A stretch of DNA of 64,000 nt from Allobaculum mucilyticum. GTDB taxonomy: Bacteria; Bacillota_I; Bacilli_A; Erysipelotrichales; Erysipelotrichaceae. The translations under genes were made by a program, and so were the position numbers. The notes under the pieces are model-generated. The model was given only the letters and a program-made list of their open reading frames with translations. It ran no database searches and was not told where the DNA came from. Shown here piece by piece: positions 10,101 through 16,983 of the stretch. Each line of letters begins with the position of its first letter. Within the stretch, counting starts at the first letter, position 1. Where the stretch lies: the NCBI RefSeq assembly GCF_022701195.1, contig NZ_CP078089.1, positions 1,798,001 through 1,862,000 of the forward strand, written 5' to 3'.

Positions 10101-10212
10101 GTTTGAGGATGTGCTGATGAAAGACGGTCATACCAAAGCTGTCCGGATCGGCTACCGGCTTAAACATCCGGTCCGCAGTGATCTGTATGCGTATTACACC
10201 GATTCTCTTTAA
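7162..10212 (+). CDS. PLD-nuclease/superfamily II helicase fusion protein (DUF3427 type)
   Basis: A 1016-residue DNA-processing protein. Residues about 1-215 are a phospholipase D-like nuclease domain with the HxK signature in GFHTKSYFF near 129 and the GSSNLT motif near 148. The SF2 helicase core follows: Walker A SATGTGKTYAA near 256, DEVH box IIIDEVHRA near 344, motif III GMSATPTRTD and motif VI LGRGLRKAKG. The long C-terminal part matches the DUF3427-type extension. Proteins of this layout are common in Firmicutes and often sit with accessory or defence genes; the substrate is not established. The ATG has no Shine-Dalgarno. A TACCCT box ends 6 nt before it, which would fit a leaderless mRNA but lacks a good -35. 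A terminator follows the stop, so it is probably monocistronic. Confidence 0.88.
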   Translation: MTESCRHSYAMLTDAMEKGLLNSRIEADPDLVPSLAFNDAQQGQKVFCTLEKELRRCDSFWFSVAFITQSGLQMIKPVLKELEKRDVPGKVLTTDYLAFSQPDALDFLDSFSNLEVRMYMCDGMNQTGFHTKSYFFVQEEHCSMMIGSSNLTAAALSTSQEWNTCLYVQKEGALTEEVQAQFDRLWTSMNCLPYVAVAKTYRKRYAISQKQKRIAAQEAKFSPKQFSLSPNTMQIHFIDRLRELMGEGQTKALLVSATGTGKTYAAAFAMRELRAKRVLFLVHREQIARQAMESFETVLGSDHTYGLLGGGKRETDAQYLFSTVQTLSKENILHTFSPDAFDYIIIDEVHRAAAASYKRIFAWFHPDFWLGMSATPTRTDHESIYALFDYNVACSIGLRTALEEDLLCPFHYYALSDLNVDDETLEDPARFRDLTDSERIRHILEQANYYGYSGTRLKGLMFVSSIKEARAISEKLNLHGLQTMALSGEDSYQKREAAIERLTQDERGANALDYLITVDIFNEGVDIPAVNQVVLLRPTQSAIVFTQQLGRGLRKAKGKEFLVVLDFIGLYANNYLIPQALTESIDGNKDRLRRFIVEGNRTLPGSSTIYFDEVSRQRIFSSIDQASMNSFQKLKDGWLELYDRLGRIPRLVDFIEQDAMDPILIFQNTNYRCYPDFLNRLVHKEDQVHLTEMEKDYLRFMSVQWGNGLRAHELLAVQAMIDDPDHWKRRWKELCLENGIALPEKTERNVLAQLERRWLKGTGAASYPQARFLVDRDWSKELMRKVPDPKKDSTAEQQALPPVESDQWIVSPFFREGLKNPVFKAEVEDVLNAAIQRWKKRYQIQIDKEKPAWQAENGWFVPGETYTYADTFRLLDLEESKIANNVGGYMYDDKLNIQPVYINYEKDPDIVSSQAYEDHFLSPDHLIAYSKSGRTTASAEIERLKHADESGMKIPLFLRKNTNDGVKAFTYLGLMEPTGEFEDVLMKDGHTKAVRIGYRLKHPVRSDLYAYYTDSL

Positions 10213-10233
10213 TCAGAACGGATAATTCAGAAC

Positions 10234-10280
10234 AAAAGCTCATGCGCTGCAGAGTTCATCCTGCAAAGCATGAGCTTTTT
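10234..10280 (+). terminator. Intrinsic terminator after the helicase gene
   Basis: The stem AAAAGCTCATGC/GCATGAGCTTTT is followed by a T-run and lies 22 bp after the helicase stop codon. Confidence 0.85.
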
Positions 10281-10444
10281 GATCTGTTCTGTCCCCTTTT
10301 TGGGTGAGATGATGCGAAGAAACGGGCGGTGCCTGCAGACAGAAAATCAGGGTGCTAAGCTGAAACTTGCGAAGATTGCAACACAGGATGCGTAAAGCAG
10401 AGTCTTTATCGAAATGTACAGAAGAGTCTGCAGGAGGTCAGAGG

Positions 10445-10918
10445 ATGTCGATTGAAAGAGTACGTGCAGAATTTGAAAAAGAAGAAATTGCCGATCGGAT
10501 CATTGAGCTGGATTCATCGAGTGCAACGGTTGAACTGGCTGCCCAGGCTTTAGGCTGCGAGTCGGCCCGGATTGCCAAGACCCTTTCCTTTTATGGTCCG
10601 GAAGACGATACGATTCTGATTGTCGCAGCCGGTGATGCGAAGATTCAGAACGGCAAGTTCAAGCGGACGTTTGGTCTGAAACCGTCCATGCTGAAAGCCG
10701 AAGATGTGGAAGAAAGAACCGGTCATCGAATCGGCGGCGTATGCCCGTTTGCCTGCAAGGATAGCGTGAGGGTCTATCTGGATGAATCACTCAGACGCTT
10801 TGATACGGTGTATCCTGCCTGCGGCAGTTCCAACAGCGCGATCCGTCTTGAGCTTGATGAACTTGAGCGCTATTCACACAGCTGCGGATGGGTGGATGTC
10901 TCCAAGCTGCCGGAATAA
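10445..10918 (+). CDS. YbaK/ProX-family aminoacyl-tRNA deacylase-like protein
   Basis: A 157-residue single-domain protein of the YbaK/EbsC family. Members hydrolyse mischarged aminoacyl-tRNAs (for example Cys-tRNA-Pro) in trans. Family features are ESARIAKTLSF, which holds the conserved lysine near residue 43, the GGVCPFACKD loop, and the terminal VYPACGSSNSAIRL segment. The start at 10445 is chosen because CAGGAGG precedes it by a proper spacing; a longer in-frame extension to 10367 has no ribosome-binding site. It stands alone between two terminators. The exact tRNA substrate cannot be read from sequence. Confidence 0.88.
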   Translation: MSIERVRAEFEKEEIADRIIELDSSSATVELAAQALGCESARIAKTLSFYGPEDDTILIVAAGDAKIQNGKFKRTFGLKPSMLKAEDVEERTGHRIGGVCPFACKDSVRVYLDESLRRFDTVYPACGSSNSAIRLELDELERYSHSCGWVDVSKLPE

Positions 10919-10996
10919 CAGTCAGAGCACGAACTGTGTCTCATGCAGACCAGTTCAGCAGAAATAGAACGAAAACTGAACAGAGACAGAAAGAAA

Positions 10997-11052
10997 CAGC
11001 GCCTGATCCGCCTGGAGAACGAAGCCGGATCGGGCGCTGTACATTTTTTTAT
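10997..11052 (+). terminator. Intrinsic terminator after the YbaK-like gene
   Basis: The perfect stem CAGCGCCTGATCCG/CGGATCGGGCGCTG is closely followed by ATTTTTTT. Confidence 0.88.
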
Positions 11053-11276
11053 CCTGAACGGATAATTTTTTGAGAAAAACAAAAAACTGTGAAAGATAAA
11101 GTACAAAAACGCACTTTCATCATCTTATGCACAAATTGAATATGGGCAAGTGCTAAGGGGACATTAAGCTGCTCCATTAGAATGAGGACGAACGGAGAGC
11201 CAGGAGAACACGAAGAGAGCTCCCTCATCCGTCCCAGATTGATGAAATCTGAAGGCAGAAAAAGGAGGTTTCTAAT

Positions 11277-12695
11277 ATGCTTATGAATCCGGGAAATGAC
11301 ACATCATTCATTCGTGCACGCCTGAAAAAATTTGCAGCATGCATGTGTGCCGGACTTTTAGGGGCAGCAGTTCTGATGCCTCTGCAGATTCAGGCGCAGC
11401 AGCCAGAAGAACAGGAAGGCTACCGTCTGGATTCGCCATCAGGAACGGTGACGAAGGATGGAGATGCAGTCCGGTATACGTTTAACGATACGCTGGAAGA
11501 TGAAGACCTGTTTGATGATACAAAGTATGAACCGGTTGAACCGTTTTACCTTCGGGAGGATGGAACAAGAGTTCCTGCAGAAGAAGCTATTCAGCCGGAA
11601 TTTTCCGTTACAGAGGATCCGCGTGCGGAAGTTACATCTACGACAACTTTGCCCTACAGCGCTGTCTGCAGGCTGGTGATGATTTTCATGGATGAGAAGG
11701 GCAAAGAATATGAATACGTCGGCTCTGGCTTTGTCATTGGCAACGATACGATTCTGACGTGCGGGCACTGCGTATACGATATTGAGCACAAATATGGCTG
11801 GATACAGCGGATGACCATTGAACCGGCTGTCCATGATTCGTTCCAGCCATATGGCAAATATGATTCCAGCGATATTGACTATATTTCAGTGGATGAAAAA
11901 TGGCTGACAACAGGAAGCGAGCAGGATGATAACGCTCTGATTGTTCTGGAAGACAATATTGCCCAGAAAACAGGCAAGATGAAACTGTCGACTGCCGGAA
12001 CCAGAGCGGGTCTGGCACATCTGGTCGGCTATCCGGCGCAGTACCAGAACCGCCCGGCTGGCGCTCTGATGGTTGAAGACTGGGGCGGCGATCTGTCGAT
12101 GAACGGCCGCTGCCTGGAGTCTTCGGTTTATGGTTCGGGCGGCCAGAGCGGTTCGCCGTTCCTGGATCACCAGAATAATGTCATTGGAACGTTTGCCTAT
12201 ACGTATGTATTCCAGAACCGTTCGGGCGGTCCGGTCATGGATGCAGAGCGGATCAGCTGGATTTCCGCGCATTCCTCGCTGACCGATGCGATTTTCCGTC
12301 TGTATAACCCGAACTCCGGTGAACATTTCTATACAGGCGATGCAAAAGAAGTTAAAGGACTGGTCCAGCTTGGCTGGAATGATGAAGGCGTTGCCTGGCA
12401 TTCGAGCGAAGAAAAGGATGCCATTCCGGTATATCGTCTGTACAACCCGAATGTCGGCGATCATCACTACACAACAAGTCTGCACGAATACGATTATCTG
12501 GCCTCGATCGGCTGGGTTCGTGAAGGCGAATGCTGGCAGGCCGTAAATAAAACGGACTACCGCCCGGTTCATCGTCTATATAACCCCAACGCAAAAGTGG
12601 GTGCCCATCACTTTACGATGGACGGCGTAGAAGCAGAATATCTGGCAGATAACGGCTGGAAATATGAGGGTACAGCGTTCTACGTTGAAGAGTAG
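11277..12695 (+). CDS. Secreted V8-like serine protease with C-terminal DUF5648 repeats (copy 1)
   Basis: A 472-residue exported protease. A basic N-terminus and hydrophobic core (CAGLLGAAVLMPLQIQAQ) form a signal peptide. The trypsin-fold domain spans about residues 120-330. It carries His164 in LTCGHCVYD, Asp218 in DDNALIVLE and Ser291 in GGQSGSPFLD, so the triad is complete and of glutamyl endopeptidase (V8) type. The last 130 residues hold three repeats (FRLYNPNSGEHFYT, YRLYNPNVGDHHYT, HRLYNPNAKVGAHHFT) of the DUF5648 kind found on secreted proteins, probably a surface-binding module. The start follows a strong AAAGGAGG. Compared with copies 2 and 3 it is more divergent, lacks their leader and their acidic pro-region, and shares only the downstream terminator type. 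Confidence 0.87.
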   Translation: MLMNPGNDTSFIRARLKKFAACMCAGLLGAAVLMPLQIQAQQPEEQEGYRLDSPSGTVTKDGDAVRYTFNDTLEDEDLFDDTKYEPVEPFYLREDGTRVPAEEAIQPEFSVTEDPRAEVTSTTTLPYSAVCRLVMIFMDEKGKEYEYVGSGFVIGNDTILTCGHCVYDIEHKYGWIQRMTIEPAVHDSFQPYGKYDSSDIDYISVDEKWLTTGSEQDDNALIVLEDNIAQKTGKMKLSTAGTRAGLAHLVGYPAQYQNRPAGALMVEDWGGDLSMNGRCLESSVYGSGGQSGSPFLDHQNNVIGTFAYTYVFQNRSGGPVMDAERISWISAHSSLTDAIFRLYNPNSGEHFYTGDAKEVKGLVQLGWNDEGVAWHSSEEKDAIPVYRLYNPNVGDHHYTTSLHEYDYLASIGWVREGECWQAVNKTDYRPVHRLYNPNAKVGAHHFTMDGVEAEYLADNGWKYEGTAFYVEE

Positions 12696-12716
12696 CAAAC
12701 AGAAATAGAAGCAAAG

Positions 12717-12765
12717 AAAAGCTTTCTGCAAAACGTGCTTATGCACCATGGCAGAAAGCTTTTTT
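12717..12765 (+). terminator. Intrinsic terminator after protease copy 1
   Basis: The stem AAAAGCTTTCTGC/GCAGAAAGCTTTT has an inner GTGC/GCAC helix and a T6 tail. Nearly the same terminator recurs after copy 2. Confidence 0.88.
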
Positions 12766-12941
12766 GTAGTGAAAAGTTAGAATCGTTCTTTAGTCATGGG
12801 AAAATTCATAGAAACCGGACACTCTGGAAAACCAAAATTCGGGGATTTGGCACGAAAAAGGACAAAATTCTTATGAACTCCTATTGGAAGCGGAACAATC
12901 AATAAAAAACGCCGGCGATCACATAATTCGGTAAAAATGCC

Positions 12942-13246
12942 TGATATAGTGAAAAAGTCCAGCGGGTGCCCTATAAGACACCGCTGCTGCTTTTCTCTGA
13001 TCAAAAGAATCAGAGCGCTTCCCAGAAAAAGAGGAGGAAGAATCCGGCTGACAAGACGGGAATATTTCCTCTTTGGCTGGACGGACTGCAGAAGAATCTG
13101 CAGTCCAGAAACGGACAGCAAGAAAGAATCCGCAGACTGTCACTGTCCGATGACTTGCAATCAGGGCGAGAGTGAGCCATCTGAATACAGGCAGAGACAG
13201 TTGAAACGGAAGACTTCCTGTCTGCCCGGACAGAAGGAGAAAGAAA
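12942..13246 (+). promoter_or_regulatory. Extended -10 promoter and long structured leader of protease copy 2
   Basis: TGATATAGT (TGn plus TATAGT, -10 at 12945-12950) predicts a start near 12957 and a leader of about 290 nt before the ATG. The leader folds into successive stems: CAGCGG/CCGCTG near 12960-12988, CTCTGAT/ATCAGAG at 12995-13015, CTTCC/GGAAG near 13018-13040, and the perfect GGACTGCAGA/TCTGCAGTCC at 13083-13106. A CTGTC/GACAG hairpin sits just before the GGAG ribosome-binding site. The same order of stems recurs upstream of copy 3 with different sequences in the helices. It does not match a riboswitch class that I recognise. Confidence 0.6.
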
Positions 13247-14788
13247 ATGAAAAACACACGCAAAAGACTTTCCATGCTTCTGAGTACGGTTCTCTGTGCA
13301 GGAATCTGCATCAATCCGGCTGCGCTGCTTGCTAATGAAGCCGATTTTGATACAGCCGGCTCACAGGGAATGGAAAGTACCGCTCCATTTGATCCGGTTG
13401 AAGACTATAAAGAAGACGGATCGCAGACTGAAGAAGAGAGTGCCGCGGAAACGGGTGAAGTGAAAGAATATGTCACGCGACTCAAAACAGATCTGTCTGA
13501 ATTCAGTGCTCTTCGAGAAGAGATGAAAGAGACGGGTTCTCTTTCCCTCAATACTCTCGAGGTATCCGAATTTCTGCGCGGAAACGACCTGAACCGTGAA
13601 CACAAGCTGAATATTCCTGCAGGAACTCCAAGATGGTCAGATGATCGCCAGGTTGTAAACAGTACCGAGTTTGCTCCATACAACGCGATCTGCAAGATCG
13701 AAGTTTACTACGAAGAATCGGATGGTTCTCTTTCCAGTTATACCGGAACAGGATTCTTTGTTTCTGACAGGGAAATCATGACGAGTGCAAGTATGCTGTA
13801 TGACCGGAAGAATCACAAAATGTGCGATATGGTCATCGTACGGCCTGCCCTGAACGGTTCGACTGTTCTGTTCTCACCCATGTTTGGCGACACAACATCA
13901 ATTCCTGAGCCGTATTCAACTGCTGCAACAGACGGCGATGCAGAAGATTATAACTATGGTCTGATCCAGCTTGGCGAAGAGGAGTATCAGACACACAACT
14001 CAGAGCTGACTGCTCATATCCGTAACGGCAAGAAGATGCTGGCTTATCTTCGCCTGAATTCCGGAACGCCAGGCAATACGCACATTATTGGCTATCCAGG
14101 TGAGGCACACGGACAGGAAGACAAAACGCATCAGTACGAAGACTGGGGAACAAAAACTGCAGTCAATGGAGTTGCTCTGGAAACCGATACAACCGCATCT
14201 GCCGGTCAGTTTGGAGCACCCCAGCTGAACTCAGCAAATGAAGTTGCCGGCATTTACAGTTTTGGTACTCAGCAGGGATTCGTTGTGATGAGCGATATGC
14301 AGTGGGGCGGCGGCCGCAAAGTCACATCGGATCTGCTCGATTATCTTTCCAGATCCTTTGATGGAAAAAACATGATCGAAAAACCAGTTTACCGTCTTTA
14401 TAACCCGAACTCCGGTGAGCATGTATATACGATGAACTACAAAGAACTTGAGATGCTCGTCAAAGTCGGCTGGCATGATGAGGGCATGGCCTGGAGAAAT
14501 GACAGATCGAACACTGTTCCGGTCTATCGTCTCTACAACAAGAATGCCGGAGACCATCATTACACGTCGAACAAAGAGGAGTATGACTACCTGGTGAAGG
14601 TGGGATGGCTCGGTGAAAATATCATGTGGTATGCACCTGCTGATAACTCGTCCTATGCAACGGTTTACCGTCTGTACAACCCGAACGCAAAAGCGGGATC
14701 GCATCACTTCACAACAAATAAAGGAGAATACGACCAGCTCGTAAGACTCGGCTGGAAAGGCGAAGGCAAAGCCTTCAGCAGCCGCTAA
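13247..14788 (+). CDS. Secreted V8-like pseudoprotease with DUF5648 repeats (copy 2, triad lost)
   Basis: A 513-residue secreted paralogue that aligns end to end with copy 3, but all three catalytic positions are changed. The His position is Ser182 (TSASMLYD instead of TCAHCLYD), the Asp position is Asn236 (DYNYGLIQL instead of EYDFGLIQL), and the Ser position is Phe322 (AGQFGAP instead of GGQSGSP). The signal peptide, the acidic pro-region (30-130), the conserved YEDWGTK segment and the three C-terminal DUF5648 repeats are intact. The reading frame has no lesions, so it seems to be kept as a non-catalytic protein: a binder, decoy or regulator of its active paralogues. The start follows GAAGGAGAAAG. 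It has its own promoter, leader and terminator. Confidence 0.87.
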   Translation: MKNTRKRLSMLLSTVLCAGICINPAALLANEADFDTAGSQGMESTAPFDPVEDYKEDGSQTEEESAAETGEVKEYVTRLKTDLSEFSALREEMKETGSLSLNTLEVSEFLRGNDLNREHKLNIPAGTPRWSDDRQVVNSTEFAPYNAICKIEVYYEESDGSLSSYTGTGFFVSDREIMTSASMLYDRKNHKMCDMVIVRPALNGSTVLFSPMFGDTTSIPEPYSTAATDGDAEDYNYGLIQLGEEEYQTHNSELTAHIRNGKKMLAYLRLNSGTPGNTHIIGYPGEAHGQEDKTHQYEDWGTKTAVNGVALETDTTASAGQFGAPQLNSANEVAGIYSFGTQQGFVVMSDMQWGGGRKVTSDLLDYLSRSFDGKNMIEKPVYRLYNPNSGEHVYTMNYKELEMLVKVGWHDEGMAWRNDRSNTVPVYRLYNKNAGDHHYTSNKEEYDYLVKVGWLGENIMWYAPADNSSYATVYRLYNPNAKAGSHHFTTNKGEYDQLVRLGWKGEGKAFSSR

Positions 14789-14823
14789 ATCGAACTTAAG
14801 TAATTCATATACACCCTGAACCG

Positions 14824-14873
14824 AAAAGCTTTCTGCAATACGTGCTTCAAGCATTCATGCAGAAAGCTTTTTT
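14824..14873 (+). terminator. Intrinsic terminator after protease copy 2
   Basis: The stem AAAAGCTTTCTGCA/TGCAGAAAGCTTTT plus T-run is the duplicate of the terminator after copy 1. Confidence 0.88.
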
Positions 14874-15047
14874 GCATCAGAAACAGAAATACCCTTTAGC
14901 CATGGGAAAAATCGGCGAAAAACAGACACTGTGAGAAGTGGAAATACCTTGATCTGGCATAAAAAAGGGAAAAAACTTATGAAGTTCTGTTGAAAACAGA
15001 ACAATCAATTAAAAGCGTTCACTTTCCCATAATTCAGAAAAAACGCC

Positions 15048-15356
15048 TGATATAGTGAACGAGTCAGCAGCGGCCTTTAAAGGCAGAGTGGCTGCTTTTA
15101 TCAGATCCAGAGGATCTGAACGCTTCCTCGAAAAAGAGTGAGGAAGAATCCGGGAGAAGAGAGCGCAAAGTCCTCTCTTTAGCCGGAAGGAGGGCAGAAA
15201 AGTCTGCCGTCCTGTAACGGACAGCGTAAAAGAATCCGCAGACTGTGACCATCTGATGACTCGCGCTCAGGGCCAGAGAGAATCATCGCAAAAACAGGCT
15301 GTCACAGAGAAAAGGCGGATGTTCTGGAACTGCCCGGACAGAAGGAGAAAGAAAAA
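15048..15356 (+). promoter_or_regulatory. Extended -10 promoter and long structured leader of protease copy 3
   Basis: TGATATAGT (-10 at 15051-15056) is identical to the box upstream of copy 2 and predicts a leader of about 290 nt. Stems in order: AGCAGC/GCTGCT with an inner GCCTTT/AAAGGC, TCAGATCC/GGATCTGA at 15101-15119, CTTCCTC/GAGGAAG near 15123-15147, AAGAGAG/CTCTCTT flanked by CCGG/CCGG, and GGAGGGCAGA/TCTGCCGTCC at 15189-15212 (one mismatch). The segments ACGGACAGC and GAATCCGCAGACTGT and the run up to the ribosome-binding site are conserved with copy 2. Confidence 0.6.
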
Positions 15357-16904
15357 ATGAAAAAAACACAAAAAAAACTTTCCATGCTTCTGAGTACAGT
15401 TCTCTGTGCGGGAATCTGCATCAACCCGGTTGTACTGCTTGCCGATGAAGCCGATTTTGAATCAGCCGGTTCACAGGTCATGGAAAGTACTGCTCCGTTT
15501 GATCCGGTTGAAGACTACAAAGAAGAAGCCGGATCGACGAGTGATGAAGTCAGTGCCCAGGAAGCAGTTGAAGTGGAAGAACGTGTCAACATCCTCAATA
15601 CAGATCTGCCTGAATCCGGCGCTTTCGATGACGAAGAGATCGAGACGATTTCTCTTTCTGGCGATACCGTTGATGTGGAAGACTTTCTTCGCGGCAATGA
15701 TCTGAACCGTGAATTCAAAATGAAGGTTCCTGCAGGAACGCCAGTATGGAGAGACGATCGTACGCGTGTCAGAACGACTGACTATACGCCATATAATGCG
15801 ATCTGCCAGCTTGAGCTGATCTTCCGAAAAGCAAACGGCGAGAAAGCCAGAGCACTTGGAACAGGATTTTTCATTTCTGATCGGGAAATCCTGACCTGCG
15901 CACACTGCCTGTATGATCGTGATGAGTATGGTGATGTTGAAGAAATCATCATCCGTCCGGGTCTGAATGGTTCATATGAACTCTTCTCCCCGATGGTTGG
16001 CGCCGCAACATCGATTCCTGTTGCCTATACAACCGCAAGAACAGATGAAGCGGCCATGGAATATGACTTTGGTCTGATTCAGCTGAGCGAAAAGGACTAT
16101 CAGACACACAATGCTGAGCTGACATCCTATATCCGCAACGACAAGAAGATGCTTGCTTATCTGCGTCTGAATTCCGGAACGCCAAACCGTACGCATGTCA
16201 GCGGCTATCCCGCCCAGGCACTAGGAGCGTCCGATGGAACACATCAGTACGAAGACTGGGGCACGAAAACCGGCGTCAACGGCAAGGTCCTGGAATCGGA
16301 TGTCACCGGATCTGGCGGACAGAGCGGATCTCCGCAGCTGAACTCAGCAAATGAAGCGGCTGGAATTTACGGTTTTGGCTACACAGAGAAAGGCATCCTG
16401 TGGAATACCGTTCTGCAGTGGGGCGGCGGACGGAAAGTCACCTCCGACCTGCTCAACTACCTTTCTGTATCCTTCAGCGGCAGCAACATGATTGAAAAAC
16501 CGGTTTACCGTCTGTATAACCCGAACTCCGGCGAGCATGTCTACACGATGAACTACAAAGAACTTCAGGTTCTCGTTAAGGCCGGCTGGCATGATGAGGG
16601 CATGGCCTGGAGAAACGACAGATCGAGTTCTGTTCCGGTCTATCGTCTCTATAACAAGAATGCCGGTGATCATCACTACACTTCGAATAAAAAGGAGTAT
16701 GACTACCTGGTTAAGCACGGCTGGCTTGGCGAAAACATCATGTGGTATGCGCCAAACGATAACGCATCCTATGCAACGGTTTACCGTCTGTACAACCCGA
16801 ACGCAAAAGCCGGATCGCATCACTTCACAACCAATAAAAAGGAATACGATCAGCTCGTAAAACTCGGCTGGAAAGGCGAAAACAAAGCCTTCAGCAGCCG
16901 CTAA
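15357..16904 (+). CDS. Secreted V8-like serine protease with DUF5648 repeats (copy 3, active triad)
   Basis: A 515-residue exported protease. The signal peptide begins KKTQKKLSMLLSTVLCAGIC and is followed by an acidic pro-region to about 130. The trypsin-fold domain keeps His183 (LTCAHCLYD), Asp237 (EYDFGLIQL) and Ser323 (GGQSGSPQLN). Three C-terminal repeats (YRLYNPNSGEHVYT, YRLYNKNAGDHHYT, YRLYNPNAKAGSHHFT) are nearly identical to those of copy 2. The start follows GAAGGAG. Copies 2 and 3 came from one tandem duplication that included the terminator and leader. Specificity for Glu/Asp is likely from the V8 resemblance but is not shown. The next terminator is of a different type, and an IS4 element begins shortly after it. 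Confidence 0.88.
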   Translation: MKKTQKKLSMLLSTVLCAGICINPVVLLADEADFESAGSQVMESTAPFDPVEDYKEEAGSTSDEVSAQEAVEVEERVNILNTDLPESGAFDDEEIETISLSGDTVDVEDFLRGNDLNREFKMKVPAGTPVWRDDRTRVRTTDYTPYNAICQLELIFRKANGEKARALGTGFFISDREILTCAHCLYDRDEYGDVEEIIIRPGLNGSYELFSPMVGAATSIPVAYTTARTDEAAMEYDFGLIQLSEKDYQTHNAELTSYIRNDKKMLAYLRLNSGTPNRTHVSGYPAQALGASDGTHQYEDWGTKTGVNGKVLESDVTGSGGQSGSPQLNSANEAAGIYGFGYTEKGILWNTVLQWGGGRKVTSDLLNYLSVSFSGSNMIEKPVYRLYNPNSGEHVYTMNYKELQVLVKAGWHDEGMAWRNDRSSSVPVYRLYNKNAGDHHYTSNKKEYDYLVKHGWLGENIMWYAPNDNASYATVYRLYNPNAKAGSHHFTTNKKEYDQLVKLGWKGENKAFSSR

Positions 16905-16935
16905 ATAAGAATTTCTCAATTCATATTCAGTATTC

Positions 16936-16973
16936 AAGCGCCTGCTTGCTCAAAAAAAGCAGGCGCTTTTTTA
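16936..16973 (+). terminator. Intrinsic terminator after protease copy 3
   Basis: AAGCGCCTGCTT/AAGCAGGCGCTT is followed by TTTTTA. Confidence 0.88.
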
Positions 16974-16975
16974 TT

Positions 16976-16983
16976 CAGAAATA
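16976..16983. repeat. 8-bp target duplication, left copy (IS4 element)
   Basis: CAGAAATA directly abuts the left end of the IS4-family element. The same octamer follows its right end at 18638-18645. Confidence 0.85.
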
